Shown: piece by piece, positions 23,230-31,598 of the stretch
How the letters are laid out: every line of letters begins with the position of its first letter
How positions within the stretch are numbered: the stretch's first letter is position 1
Assembly: GCA_910583785.1 (NCBI GenBank)
Contig: CAJTZK010000005.1
Coordinates: 73,014-137,013 of the forward strand
Length of the DNA stretch: 64,000 nucleotides
Reading direction: 5' to 3'
Source: an uncultured Oscillibacter sp.
Lineage (GTDB): Bacteria > Bacillota > Clostridia > Oscillospirales > Oscillospiraceae
The notes under the pieces: generated by a model
The model's input: the letters and a program-made list of their open reading frames with translations, nothing else
Database searches by the model: none
Told to the model about the DNA's origin: nothing
Translations under genes and position numbers: made by a program

Positions 23230-23260
23230 CAAAGCCCCGCCGTCTGGGACGGCGGGGCTT
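23230..23260. terminator. Bidirectional terminator
   Basis: 14-bp arms AAAGCCCCGCCGTC and GACGGCGGGGCTTT. It lies between the convergent SLH and rpoN genes. Confidence 0.85.
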
Positions 23261-23268
23261 TGGCTGCT

Positions 23269-24600
23269 TTATTTCCGCCGGGCCGCCGAGGACCCCAGGC
23301 CCAGCTCCAAACGGTACTTGGTGACGGTCCGCCGGGCCAGGACAATGCCCCGGGCCGCCAGGAGACGGCAGAGGTCCTGGTCGCTGTGGGGCCGCTTCCG
23401 GTCCTCCTCCCGGATGAGGGCCAGCAGGGCCTGCTTCGCCGCCTGGCGGGAGACGCCGCCGCTGACGGGGAGGCTGAAAAAGTACCGGAGGGGATAGGTG
23501 CCCTGGCGGCACTGGAGGTACTTCCCCCGGACGGCCCGGGAGACGGTGGAGGGGTGGAGGGCCAGGCTCTCCGCCAGGGAGGAGAGGGTCATGGGGGCCA
23601 GGTCCCCCGTCTGGCCGGAGAAGAAGGGCCTTTGGGCCTCCAGGGCGGCCTCGGCACAGCGGCGGAGGGTGCTCCCCCGGCGCTCCAGGCTGTCCAGGAG
23701 CCACTTGGCCTGGCGGAGCTTTTGCTGGAGGTACTCCTTGGTCTCCTTTTCGTCGGAGCTTTTCAGGAGGCGGAGGTAGTAGCTGTTGACGGAGACCCGG
23801 GGGAGATAGTACTCGTTCAGCACCACCTTGAGCTCCCCGTCCAGTTCCGCCACGAACACGTCGGGCCGGACATAGACCGGGGGTTCGGCGGGCTGGAAGG
23901 CCCGGCCGGGATGGGGCTCCAGGGAGGCGATGACCGCCTCGGCGGCCCGGACGGCCTCCGCCGTGGTTCCCAGCTTCTGGGCGATGGAGGCGTAGTGCTT
24001 CCGGCCCAGCTCCGGGAGGAAGCGGGCGGCAATGTCCATGGACACGGGGTCCGCGCCCTCCCGGCGGCTGAGCTGGAGCAGCAGGCACTCGGAGAGGGAC
24101 CGGGCCCCCACCCCCGGGGGCTCCAGGCTCTGGAGGGTGTCCAGGGCCTGGTCCGTCAGGGCCTGGGGAATCTTCATGGCGGCCAGGCCGTCCAGGTCCT
24201 CCTGGGCCAGGTACCCGTCCTCGTCCACCAGTTCCGCCAGATACCCGCACAGGGCCTCCAGGGGCTTGGGGAGCCGGAGGCGGTGAATCTGGTCCCGGAG
24301 GAAGGCGGCGAGGCTCTCCAGGCGGTTGTCCATGGCCCCGGCTTCCGGGGCCGCGTCCTCATGGGTAAAGGTGGCCCGGTCCCGGACGCCGCCGTCGATC
24401 CACCCGGCCTGGCGGCGCAGTTCCTCATAGGCCCGCTCCGGCGGGTCGGACTGGTCCAGCAGGGGGTTTTCCTCCGCCTGGCGGGAGAGGTATTCCAGCA
24501 GCTCCTGGGAGGTCATTTGCAGGACCTCCATGGACTGCATCAGCTGGGGGGTCAGCTTCAGCTCCTGCCGTAATTCGGTTTTTAATTGGACAAGGCTCAT
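23269..24600 (-). CDS. rpoN: RNA polymerase sigma-54 factor
   Basis: 443 residues. The N-terminal activator-interacting region is glutamine/leucine rich (LTPQLMQSMEVLQMTSQELLEYL), the core-binding domain follows, and the C-terminus has the helix-turn-helix (LHPSTVSRAVRGKYLQC) and the RpoN box ARRTVTKYR that contacts the -24 promoter element. GGGGGGA before ATG at 24600 sets the start. It lies just downstream of its likely partner, a sigma-54 activator, on the same strand, separated by a 101-base repeat tract, so the two may be cotranscribed. Confidence 0.95.
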   Translation of the reverse strand: MSLVQLKTELRQELKLTPQLMQSMEVLQMTSQELLEYLSRQAEENPLLDQSDPPERAYEELRRQAGWIDGGVRDRATFTHEDAAPEAGAMDNRLESLAAFLRDQIHRLRLPKPLEALCGYLAELVDEDGYLAQEDLDGLAAMKIPQALTDQALDTLQSLEPPGVGARSLSECLLLQLSRREGADPVSMDIAARFLPELGRKHYASIAQKLGTTAEAVRAAEAVIASLEPHPGRAFQPAEPPVYVRPDVFVAELDGELKVVLNEYYLPRVSVNSYYLRLLKSSDEKETKEYLQQKLRQAKWLLDSLERRGSTLRRCAEAALEAQRPFFSGQTGDLAPMTLSSLAESLALHPSTVSRAVRGKYLQCRQGTYPLRYFFSLPVSGGVSRQAAKQALLALIREEDRKRPHSDQDLCRLLAARGIVLARRTVTKYRLELGLGSSAARRK

Positions 24601-24611
24601 AGGCGTCCCCC

Positions 24612-24702
24612 CTTGAAATTGACAATGGACAATTGACAATGATGGGCGGTGGAAGCGGACCGTCTGCCGGGAACTCCTCATTGTCCATTATCCATTGTCC
24701 AT
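24612..24702. repeat. Inverted CAATTGT/CCATTGT repeat tract between rpoN and its activator
   Basis: The left arm (about 24617-24640, TTGACAATGGACAATTGACA core) and right arm (about 24678-24702, built of CCATTGT and CCATTAT units) are imperfect inverted copies. The units match the tandem tract at 14036-14090. It fills the gap between the sigma-54 activator and rpoN. Confidence 0.7.
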
Positions 24703-26117
24703 TACTTCACGTACTTGGCTACCTTCCGGGCCGCCGTGGCCTGGGAGATACCCAGCTCCTTGGCCACCGCCACGGTGGTGCCCCAGCGGCGGTAGGACTC
24801 CCGGATGATCTGTCCCTCGTAAGCATCCATCCGCTCCGCCAGGGTGCCCTCCTGGGCGGGAGCGGGGGCGGCGGATCCGGCGGCGTACTCCGGGGGCAGG
24901 TGCCCCAGGTCGATGATGGGGTCCTGGACGGTGATGGCCAGGCGTTCCACCAGGTTTTCCAGCTGGCGGACGTTGCCCGGCCAGCCGTACCGCTCCAGGA
25001 AGGCCAGCAGCCGGGGGCTGAAGGTGAGGTTCTTCTCGTACTCCCCGCAGAACCGGGCCAGGAACTGGTGGGCCAGGGGGAGCACATCCTCCCGCCGCTG
25101 GCGGAGGGGGGGGATGTGGATGCGGATGACGTTGAGGCGGTAGAAGAGGTCGGAGCGGAAGAGGCCCCGCTGGACGGCCTCTTCCAGGTTGCGGTTGGTG
25201 GCAACCAGGAGGCGGAAGTCCAGCTCGATGCGCTTGTTGCCGGAGAGGCGCTCGATGGTTTTCTCCTGGATGAGCTGGAGGAGCTTGGACTGGATGTGGG
25301 GGGGCAGCTCCCCGATTTCGTCCAGGAAGAGGGTGCCGTTGTTGGCCAGCTCGATTTTGCCGATTTTGCCGCCGCTGGCGGCCCCGGTGAAGGCCCCCTT
25401 CTCGTAGCCGAAGAGCTCGGACTCGATAAGGTTTTCGTGGAGCACGGCGCAGTTGACCTCGATGAAGGGCCCGTCGGCCCGGCTGCTCATGGCGTGGATG
25501 GCCTTGGCCACGGCACTTTTCCCAACGCCGGTCTCCCCGGTGATGAGGATGTTGGCTTTTGTGTTGGCCGTGTTCTGCATAAGGGTCCAGAGGCGCTGCA
25601 TGGAGGCGCTTTTGAAGATGAGGCTGGTGGAGGTGGCCCGGGTGCGGAGCTCGGCGATCTCCTGGGTGTACTGCTGGAGGGAGTCCTGGAGGTGGCGGTA
25701 GTTCCGCTGGATGGCGTTGATCTGCTCCATGGAGACGGTGTTGAAGCAGACGGCGAACTTCAGCTCCCCGCTGCGGTCAAAGAGGGGGATGCCCACGGTC
25801 ATGACGTTTTTGTGGGAGTGGTTGATGGTCTGGGTGGCGGTGATCTTCCGGCGGCGGCGGATGACCTCGGCGGTAACGCAGGGGGAGAAGGTGCCGTCGG
25901 CCTCCAGGTCGAAGGCGGAGCGGCCCACGATGGAGTTATGGACGAAGCCGAAGTTCTTCTCATAGCTCTCGCTGACCCGGAGGATGATCCCCTTGGCGTC
26001 GGAGAGCATCATGTCGTCCGCCAGGACCAGGTTGTTTTCGGGGCTTAAGATGTCGAAGAGGCCCCGGAGGTTGATGTCGTCGTCAAAAAGAGTGGTGAAG
26101 TCCGATGCCTGGGGCAT
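24702..26117 (-). CDS. PAS-containing sigma-54-dependent transcriptional activator
   Basis: 471 residues from ATG at 26117 (AAGGAGG upstream). Residues about 25-150 form a PAS-like sensor. The AAA+ domain has Walker A GETGVGKS, the sigma-54 contact loop GAFTGA, Walker B LFLDEIGEL and the arginine-finger segment RSDLFYRLNV. The C-terminal helix-turn-helix (RWGTTVAVAKELGISQATAARKVAKY) is of the TyrR type rather than standard Fis. The signal sensed is unknown. It is next to rpoN, so it may be one of few activators or control a nearby regulon; I did not find a clear -24/-12 site in the window. Confidence 0.92.
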   Translation of the reverse strand: MPQASDFTTLFDDDINLRGLFDILSPENNLVLADDMMLSDAKGIILRVSESYEKNFGFVHNSIVGRSAFDLEADGTFSPCVTAEVIRRRRKITATQTINHSHKNVMTVGIPLFDRSGELKFAVCFNTVSMEQINAIQRNYRHLQDSLQQYTQEIAELRTRATSTSLIFKSASMQRLWTLMQNTANTKANILITGETGVGKSAVAKAIHAMSSRADGPFIEVNCAVLHENLIESELFGYEKGAFTGAASGGKIGKIELANNGTLFLDEIGELPPHIQSKLLQLIQEKTIERLSGNKRIELDFRLLVATNRNLEEAVQRGLFRSDLFYRLNVIRIHIPPLRQRREDVLPLAHQFLARFCGEYEKNLTFSPRLLAFLERYGWPGNVRQLENLVERLAITVQDPIIDLGHLPPEYAAGSAAPAPAQEGTLAERMDAYEGQIIRESYRRWGTTVAVAKELGISQATAARKVAKYVK

Positions 26118-26156
26118 GGCGGGGCCTCCTTCTCCCCCCGGATGGGGGGTGATTCT

Positions 26157-26428
26157 CGCCCTTGCGGGCGGGGTGGATTTCAGCCATGATGATGGCTGGT
26201 TCATTGCACCCCCCATTTTCTCTTTTCCTTCCAGAAGGAAACGAGAAAACGGGCCGTGCACGGTCCAAAAGAGAAAAGGAAGTATGCGCCCTGCGGGGGA
26301 CGGGGGGGCGCGCAAGGCGTGCCTCCGGTTTTTACGAATGTCTCCTGCCCGCGGCGTGGTGCGGGCGGGGGGTTGGAGGTTGTCGAATGGACGTTCTCCT
26401 CTTTTCGCTGCCGCTAATCCGGCGCTGA
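26157..26428 (+). repeat. Mosaic intergenic repeat, copy A
   Basis: About 270 bases, closely matching the reverse complement of 27041-27312. Landmarks in order are a GCCCTTGCGGGC palindrome, a TTCCTTCCAGAAGGAA hairpin, the palindrome GGCCGTGCACGGTCC, AAAAGAGAAAAGGAAGTAT, a GC-rich GGGGGACGGGGG stretch, CCTGCCCGCGGCGTGGTGCGGGCGGG and TTGGAGGTTGTCGAATGGA. It fills the gap between the sigma-54 activator and the XRE gene. No protein is supported in it. Confidence 0.85.
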
Positions 26429-26453
26429 AGGGCGGGCTTGGCTCCCGGGCGGC

Positions 26454-26693
26454 TCACTCCTCCGTGCCCCGCCACGTGGGGTCGTTGGTGATGCCTAGCA
26501 GATAGTCCGCCGATACGTGAAAATACTTCGCCAGCAGGACCACCTTTTCAATCGTGGTCCCCCGGTATCCTCGTTCCATCATAGCGATTGAATTTTGCGT
26601 CAGCCCCAACGCGTTGGCAAGCTGCATCTGGCTGACAGACCGGCTGTTCCGCAGCTCACGAAGCCGCGCACAGAAAATCTTCTTAGTTTCCAT
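26454..26693 (-). CDS. XRE-family helix-turn-helix regulator
   Basis: 79 residues from ATG at 26693 (AGAGGT upstream). The HTH_3 fold spans most of the protein, with SQMQLANALGLTQNSIAMMERG as helices 2 and 3 and a C-terminal VSADYLLGITND, the usual tail of small Cro/CI-like repressors. It is divergent from a small acidic protein gene, and the 79-base gap between them contains GTATGATAC (26719-26727), a 9-base palindrome overlapping its -10 box and a likely operator. The pair is enclosed by inverted copies of the mosaic repeat. Confidence 0.88.
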   Translation of the reverse strand: METKKIFCARLRELRNSRSVSQMQLANALGLTQNSIAMMERGYRGTTIEKVVLLAKYFHVSADYLLGITNDPTWRGTEE

Positions 26694-26720
26694 ATGACCT
26701 CTTGACTTATCACTGCGAGT

Positions 26721-26749
26721 ATGATACCATGAGCACATAACGAGCGCAA
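26721..26749 (-). promoter_or_regulatory. Promoter of the XRE gene with overlapping palindrome
   Basis: Reverse strand TTGCGC (26744-26749) and TATCAT (26721-26726) with a 17-base spacer. The palindrome GTATGATAC overlaps the -10 box, so the regulator may repress itself. Confidence 0.65.
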
Positions 26750-26772
26750 TACTTTTTTAGGGAGATGTTCTT

Positions 26773-27018
26773 ATGACGAATATCTTAGCTCAAATATATC
26801 ACGACGACCCCTTCTCACTTGCGACGCTTTCCAGCCTGGACGATCCCCTATGTGAGGAGGAGCGGAAAATTGTGACCCAGCTTCGCGCCGCAGAGGAAGC
26901 GGTTGCGGAGGCGCTGAAACCGAGTATCGAAGCCCTGGCGGACAAACAAGCGGAGGAATCCTTTTACAAAGGGGTACGTTTCGGGGCACAGCTCATGGCG
27001 GAGCTCATGAGCGAATAA
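26773..27018 (+). CDS. Small DUF6809-like protein paired with an XRE regulator
   Basis: 81 residues, acidic and helical. IYHDDPF near the N-terminus, a central helix of the type EEERKIVTQLRAAEEAVAEAL and the C-terminal FYKGVRFGAQLMAELM match the pattern I recall for DUF6809, a family without known function. GGGAGA precedes the ATG. It is divergent from the XRE regulator. A comparable arrangement, XRE plus a small protein ending FQKAVSLGKWM, is found at 33.3-33.9 kb. Base composition (lower GC than the neighbours) hints at a mobile cassette. Confidence 0.7.
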   Translation: MTNILAQIYHDDPFSLATLSSLDDPLCEEERKIVTQLRAAEEAVAEALKPSIEALADKQAEESFYKGVRFGAQLMAELMSE

Positions 27019-27040
27019 CCGCTGGAATATTTACGCAAGC

Positions 27041-27312
27041 ACCAGGTGAGCGGCAGCGGAAAGAGGAGGAAGTCCATTCGATAACCTCCAACCCCCCGCC
27101 CGCACCACGCCGCGGGCAGAAGACATGCGAACCCGTTGGAAGCACCCCTTGCGCGTCCCTCGTCCCCCGTCCCCCCGCAGGGGCGATACTTCTTTTTCTC
27201 TTTTGGACCGTGCACGGTCCGTTTTCTCGTTTTCTTCTGGAAGAAAACGAGAAAATGGGGGGTGCAATGCACCAGCCATCGCTGGTTGCCAATCCGCCCC
27301 GCCCGAAGGGCG
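27041..27312 (-). repeat. Mosaic intergenic repeat, copy B (inverted)
   Basis: About 270 bases, the inverted counterpart of 26157-26428. Its central palindromes are perfect: CGTTTTCTTC with GAAGAAAACG around TG/CA, and GGACCGTGCACGGTCC. It fills the gap between the DUF6809-like gene and the end of the pyrophosphatase-like gene. Confidence 0.85.
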
Positions 27313-27341
27313 AGTAAAGCCCCCCTTCCCCGGCAGGGGAA

Positions 27342-28955
27342 TCACCCCCACAATGCGGACAGCATGGGAATGACCTGCTTCTTCCGGGACATAATCTTGG
27401 GCAGGAAGGCGTAATTCTCCTCCCCTTTAATCCCAAACGCCTGGCGGATGGTGTCCTCATCTCCCATGAAGAGGAGCTGGGTCCCCTCCAGCAGAACGTC
27501 GGTAATCATCAGCACCACGCTCTGGAGGCCCCGCTTCTCCCGGGTCTCGGCCATGATGTTCAAGAACTCGTCCAGCCGCCTTAAAAGACGGCCGGAGTCC
27601 ATGGTGGTGATCTGGCTCACCGCCAGGTTGTGCCCGGCGATGTGGAACTCCTTGTAGTCCGTTTTCAGCATGGCCTCGGCGGTCTTGTCGTCCCCGCAGG
27701 CGGCGGAGAAAATCGCCTGGCCCAGGTCTTCCAGCTTGACGCTTGCGATGCGGGCCATGCGGTTGGCGATGTCGATGTCCCGCTGGGTGCAGGTGGGGGA
27801 CTTGAACATCACCGTGTCCGACACAATGGCCGCCGCCATGAGCCCCGCCATCTTCGCCGTGGGCATCAGGCCCTTCTCCTGGTACATCTCCGCGATGATG
27901 GTGTTGGTGCTGCCCACGGCCTCGTTCCGGACATGGATGGGGTTTTTCGTCTCGATGTCCGCCAGGCGGTGGTGGTCGATGATCTCCAGGATGTCCGCCT
28001 GGTCCAGCCCCGTGACGGACTGGGACTTCTCGTTGTGGTCCACCAGTACCACCCGCTTGCGCCGGGGGCGGAGGAGGTGGTACCGGGACAGCATCCCGAC
28101 GACCTTCTCCTCCTCGTCCAAAATGGGATAGGCCCGGAAGCGGCTTTCCAGCACGGCGTCCTGCACGTCGTCGATATAGTCGTCCAGGTGGAAACAGACG
28201 AGATCCTTATTCTTGCACACCCGGGCAATGGGCAGGGCGTGGAAGATGAGCCGCAGGGCCTGGTAGGCGTCGATGGGGGTGGAGATGACGCAGGTCTTCC
28301 CCGCCCGCTCCAAAAGCTCCTGGGGCGCCTCGCCCTGGCAGATGATGACGCAGTTGGCCTGGAGGTCCAGGGCCCGCTGGACCATGTCCGGCTGGTCGCC
28401 GCAGATGACCACGCTGTCCGGGCTGGAAAAGAGCAGGTTCTCCCGGCTGGCGGGCAGGGCGATGGTCACCTCCCCGGAAACCAGGTCCGGCGCGTCCTCG
28501 CTCTCGTGGAGGAGCTTTCCCTCCAGCACGGAGATGAGGTTGAAGACGGGGATGTCCTCCACCCGGGGGTTGCGGACGGTGGTGATGTCGTAGTTGGCCA
28601 CGTCCCCGGCGGAGAGGGTGCCGTAAAGGGTGCCGTCCTCGTTGGCCACGGGGAGGATGGAGAGGTTCCCCCCCTGCATGGCCTGCCAGCCCCGGCTGAC
28701 GGTGGCGGCGGCGGAGAGAGTGGGGGGCGTGTCGTAGTCCAGGTCCCGGACCTGGGTGCGCACGTTGTCGATGAGCTTGGGGGGCTGGAAGCCGAAGCGG
28801 TCCAGGACAATCTGGGTCTCGTCGCTGATCTGGCCCAGCCGGGCGGCCTGGTACTGCCGGTTTCCCAGGGCGTTCTGAAGGGCGGCGTAGGCCATGGCGG
28901 AGACGATGGAGTCCGTATCCGGGTTCCGGTGCCCGGTGATATAAATGGTATCCAT
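27342..28955 (-). CDS. Manganese-dependent inorganic pyrophosphatase-like protein with CBS and DRTGG domains
   Basis: 537 residues. The DHH phosphoesterase core is split: N-terminal GHRNPDTDS and, after about 240 residues, VLVDHNEKSQS and IIDHHRL, with the DHHA2 domain at the C-terminus. Inserted at about 70-245 are two CBS modules and a DRTGG domain, which in the family bind AMP, ATP or diadenosine polyphosphates and regulate hydrolysis of pyrophosphate. Length agrees with regulated Clostridia enzymes. It is a single gene on the minus strand, ending near mosaic repeat copy B. Confidence 0.9.
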   Translation of the reverse strand: MDTIYITGHRNPDTDSIVSAMAYAALQNALGNRQYQAARLGQISDETQIVLDRFGFQPPKLIDNVRTQVRDLDYDTPPTLSAAATVSRGWQAMQGGNLSILPVANEDGTLYGTLSAGDVANYDITTVRNPRVEDIPVFNLISVLEGKLLHESEDAPDLVSGEVTIALPASRENLLFSSPDSVVICGDQPDMVQRALDLQANCVIICQGEAPQELLERAGKTCVISTPIDAYQALRLIFHALPIARVCKNKDLVCFHLDDYIDDVQDAVLESRFRAYPILDEEEKVVGMLSRYHLLRPRRKRVVLVDHNEKSQSVTGLDQADILEIIDHHRLADIETKNPIHVRNEAVGSTNTIIAEMYQEKGLMPTAKMAGLMAAAIVSDTVMFKSPTCTQRDIDIANRMARIASVKLEDLGQAIFSAACGDDKTAEAMLKTDYKEFHIAGHNLAVSQITTMDSGRLLRRLDEFLNIMAETREKRGLQSVVLMITDVLLEGTQLLFMGDEDTIRQAFGIKGEENYAFLPKIMSRKKQVIPMLSALWG

Positions 28956-29077
28956 GGTGAAGAGGCTCCTTTCGCGTTCTATGTCCCATTATGCTTCGCC
29001 GGAGGGGAAATGTCAATCTTTAAGCGGAGCGGGAGGAGGTTTTTCCGAAAAAATCCCGGGAATCTGCTAAAATCCTC

Positions 29078-29106
29078 TTGCATTGGAAAACCTGCTGTGG
29101 TATGAT
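29078..29106 (+). promoter_or_regulatory. Promoter of rpsB-tsf
   Basis: TTGCAT (29078-29083) and TATGAT (29101-29106) with a 17-base spacer, giving a leader of about 115 bases. The leader contains short hairpins that could be a ribosomal protein S2 binding site, but I did not recognise a defined motif. Confidence 0.75.
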
Positions 29107-29229
29107 ATTTCAGCATTCCGCACGGCACGCCGACTTTCCGTCTGTGTCCAGGGAGGGGATTCTCCCGGATTGGCGGGGGGGATGAAGCCGCCGGAGGTAA
29201 AAACTAAAACAATTGGAGGAACAAACAAC

Positions 29230-29964
29230 ATGGCAAATTCCAGCGTCGTATCCATGAAGGCCCTGCTTGAGGCGGGCGTCCACTTCGGCCACCAGACCCG
29301 CCGGTGGAACCCCAAGATGGCCCCCTATATCTACACGGAGCGCAACGGCATCTATATTGTCGATCTCCAGAAGACCGTCCGCAAGCTGGAGGAGGCGTAC
29401 AACTTCGTCCGCCAGCTCTCTGAAAACGGCCAGTCCCTGCTCTTCGTGGGCACCAAGAAGCAGGCCCAGGACGCCATCCGGGAGGAGGCGGGCCGCTGCG
29501 GCCAGTACTACGTCAACGCCCGTTGGCTGGGCGGCATGATGACCAACTTTAAGACCATGCGCACCCGGGTGGACCGCCTCAACCAGCTCAAGGCCATGCA
29601 GGAGGACGGAACCTTCGACATGCTGCCCAAGAAGGAAGTCATGAAGCACCTGGGCGAGATCGCGAAACTGGAGAAATACCTGGGCGGCGTGAAGGAGATG
29701 AAGCGCCTCCCCGGCGCCCTGTTCATCGTGGACACCCGGAAGGAGCGCAACGCCATTGCCGAGGCCCACAAGCTGGGCATCCCCGTGGTGGCCATCGCGG
29801 ACACCAACTGCGACCCCGATGAGATCGACTATGTGATCCCCGGAAACGACGACGCTATCCGGGCCATCAAGCTGATCTCCTCCATCATGGCCAACGCCGT
29901 GCTGGAGGGCCGCCAGGGCGAGCAGACCGAAGAGGCCGCCCCCGAGGCTCCCGCCGCCGAGTGA
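29230..29964 (+). CDS. rpsB: 30S ribosomal protein S2
   Basis: 244 residues, full length. The N-terminal LLEAGVHFGHQTRRWNPKM and the conserved GTKKQAQD, NARWLGGMMTNF and PDEIDYVIPGNDDA segments are typical of S2. It binds the head-body junction of the small subunit. The tail is alanine/glutamate rich. GGAGGAACAAACAAC precedes ATG. It is followed by tsf 37 bases later, the usual bacterial pair. Confidence 0.98.
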   Translation: MANSSVVSMKALLEAGVHFGHQTRRWNPKMAPYIYTERNGIYIVDLQKTVRKLEEAYNFVRQLSENGQSLLFVGTKKQAQDAIREEAGRCGQYYVNARWLGGMMTNFKTMRTRVDRLNQLKAMQEDGTFDMLPKKEVMKHLGEIAKLEKYLGGVKEMKRLPGALFIVDTRKERNAIAEAHKLGIPVVAIADTNCDPDEIDYVIPGNDDAIRAIKLISSIMANAVLEGRQGEQTEEAAPEAPAAE

Positions 29965-30001
29965 GATACGGCGATACTATACAATTTGGAGGAACGCAAT
30001 T

Positions 30002-30925
30002 ATGGCTTTTAGCGCGACTGACGTAAAGAACCTGCGCGAGATGACCGGAGTGGGCATGATGGACTGCAAAAAGGCCCTGGTGGCCACCGACGGCGACATG
30101 GACAAGGCCGTGGAGTGGCTCCGGGAAAAGGGCATGGCCGCTTCCGTGAAGAAGGCGGGCCGCGTGGCCGCCGAGGGCATGGCCTATGCCGCCGTCATCG
30201 ACGGCGTGGGCGTGGTGGTGGAGGTCAACGCCGAAACCGACTTCGTGGGCAAGAATGAGAAATTCGTGGACTTCGTCAAGGGCGTGGCCGCCACCGCGGC
30301 CAAGGAGAACCCCGCCGACCTGGACGCCCTGATGGAGTGCAAGTACAATGGAACGGACCTCACCGTCACCCAGCAGCAGCAGGAGATGGTGCTGGTTATC
30401 GGCGAGAACATCAAGGTCCGCCGCTTCGCCCGGTACGCCGAGGGCGTGTCCGTGCCCTACGTCCACGCCGGGGGCAAGATCGGCGTGCTGGTGAACCTGG
30501 AAACCAGCCTCTCCGCCGGGCAGGTCACGGAGCTGGGCAAGAACATCGCCATGCAGATCGCCGCCCTGAACCCCCGTTTCTGGGATAAGTCCCAGGTGAC
30601 CCAGGAAGTGCTGGACGAGGAGAAGAAGGTCATGCTGGCCCAGATGGAGAACGACCCCAAGATGGCGGGCAAGCCCGAGCAGGTCCGGGAGAAGATCGTC
30701 ATGGGCAAGCTGAACAAGTTCTACGCCGAGAACTGCCTGCTCCAGCAGGATTCCGTCCGCGCCGACGTGTTCGAGGGCACCGTGGAGGCCTATATCGCCC
30801 ACGCGGCCAAGGAGCTGGGCGGGGCTATCACCTTCAAGACCGCCGTGCGGTTCGAGAAGGGCGAGGGCATTGAGAAAAAGCAGGAGAACTTCGCCGACGA
30901 GATTGCCTCCCTGGTGAAGGGATGA
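30002..30925 (+). CDS. tsf: Translation elongation factor Ts
   Basis: 307 residues. The N-terminal UBA-like domain and the EF-Tu contact TGVGMMDCKKAL and VNAETDFVGKN are visible, followed by two core subdomains and a C-terminal segment. It exchanges GDP on EF-Tu. GGAGGAACGCAATT precedes ATG. It shares the rpsB promoter and ends before a strong hairpin. Confidence 0.98.
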   Translation: MAFSATDVKNLREMTGVGMMDCKKALVATDGDMDKAVEWLREKGMAASVKKAGRVAAEGMAYAAVIDGVGVVVEVNAETDFVGKNEKFVDFVKGVAATAAKENPADLDALMECKYNGTDLTVTQQQQEMVLVIGENIKVRRFARYAEGVSVPYVHAGGKIGVLVNLETSLSAGQVTELGKNIAMQIAALNPRFWDKSQVTQEVLDEEKKVMLAQMENDPKMAGKPEQVREKIVMGKLNKFYAENCLLQQDSVRADVFEGTVEAYIAHAAKELGGAITFKTAVRFEKGEGIEKKQENFADEIASLVKG

Positions 30926-30957
30926 CGCCCTGGCTTATAACCGCGTGACATGACAGG

Positions 30958-30997
30958 AAGGGACCTCCGCCCATGGCGGAGGTCCCTGTTTCTCCTT
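30958..30997 (+). terminator. Terminator of rpsB-tsf
   Basis: 13-bp stem (30959-30971 with 30975-30987) followed by GTTTCTCCTTT. The next 260 bases (to 31262) hold no gene; a GC-rich hairpin at 31214-31237 is the only structure I see there. Confidence 0.85.
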
Positions 30998-31262
30998 TGC
31001 CTGCTTTCCATAAGCCCGATGGAGGCAAGCCGCGGCCCGCCCCAGGGCGCCAAAGAGGCCGTTGAATTATACTGGCCCCGTTCCGCCGCCCAGGCGGTGG
31101 CCGGGGCAAAGGGAAAAGATTCCTCCCCGCCGCCGGGACCAGAGGGCGGGCAGCGGGCCAGGGCCGTCCTTGAGCCATGGGGGCCGCCGGAACCCCCGCT
31201 CCTTTCCGCGCACCCCGCCCTGTGGGAAGAGGGCGGGCTCCCCCGCGCTCCTGGAAGGCGGG

Positions 31263-31592
31263 GAAAAAACATCCCCCCATCCGCTCCTTCGGCGAATGGG
31301 GGGCTCAACCATTGATTGGATTGTCCATCAATACTCGTACCTCGTGCTTTCTGAAGTGTTACCGTTCGTAGGGGCTTTGCTGGGGCGTGGGTGATCCGTG
31401 GGGTTTCCAATCCATGAAACAGTACTTGCGCCGACCTGTTGGTCCCGCGGGCTCATCATAATGAGTGGTGTTTCGTCTTTGGGAAGTGCCTGAGATCACG
31501 TGGCTGCCAGGGGTGCGCCAGGGGTTTCCGAACGGTGCGGGAAGACGTGGGGTTCCGTGCCTAAATTGTACACTGGACTCACCTCTTTCTGT
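31263..31592 (-). ncRNA. Unidentified RNA with a 25-codon leader frame
   Basis: A consensus minus-strand promoter (31599-31627) and a terminator (CCCCCCAT at 31273-31280 with ATGGGGGG at 31296-31303, then U-rich) define a transcript of about 330 bases lying alone between tsf and miaB. It has hairpins such as ATTGAT/ATCAAT near the 3' end. A short frame starts at its 5' end. I could not match it to SRP RNA, RNase P RNA, tmRNA, 6S RNA or a riboswitch by their conserved motifs. It may be a small RNA, a small mRNA, or a dual-function RNA. Confidence 0.5.
31496..31573 (-). CDS. Short leader-type open frame inside the unidentified RNA
   Basis: 25 codons from GTG at 31573, with AGAGGTGA five bases upstream, a full ribosome site for such a short frame. 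The peptide begins MYNLGTEPHVF and ends PLAAT; it is neutral, proline-containing and not hydrophobic, so it is unlike type I toxins. It starts about 20 bases from the predicted RNA 5' end. No homolog is recalled with confidence. A longer overlapping frame in another phase (to 31359) has no ribosome site. Confidence 0.35.
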   Translation of the reverse strand: MYNLGTEPHVFPHRSETPGAPLAAT

Positions 31593-31598
31593 AGCTAA

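Noticed and set aside
26454..27018. Prophage remnant at the XRE cassette
   Set aside because: No integrase, terminase or structural gene is found; XRE and one small protein alone do not support phage origin.
26740..27018. Type II toxin-antitoxin operon
   Set aside because: The two genes are divergent, not an overlapping operon, and neither small protein has a known toxin motif; it is kept only as an open possibility under findings.
29107..29229. Known riboswitch in the rpsB leader
   Set aside because: Hairpins exist, but no conserved aptamer core was recognised; an S2 autoregulatory site remains possible.
31263..31592. SRP RNA, RNase P RNA, tmRNA or 6S RNA as the identity of the orphan transcript
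   Set aside because: The SRP GGAAGGAAGCAGC loop, the RNase P GAGGAAAGTCC segment, a tRNA-like tmRNA end and a 6S-type closing stem are not present.
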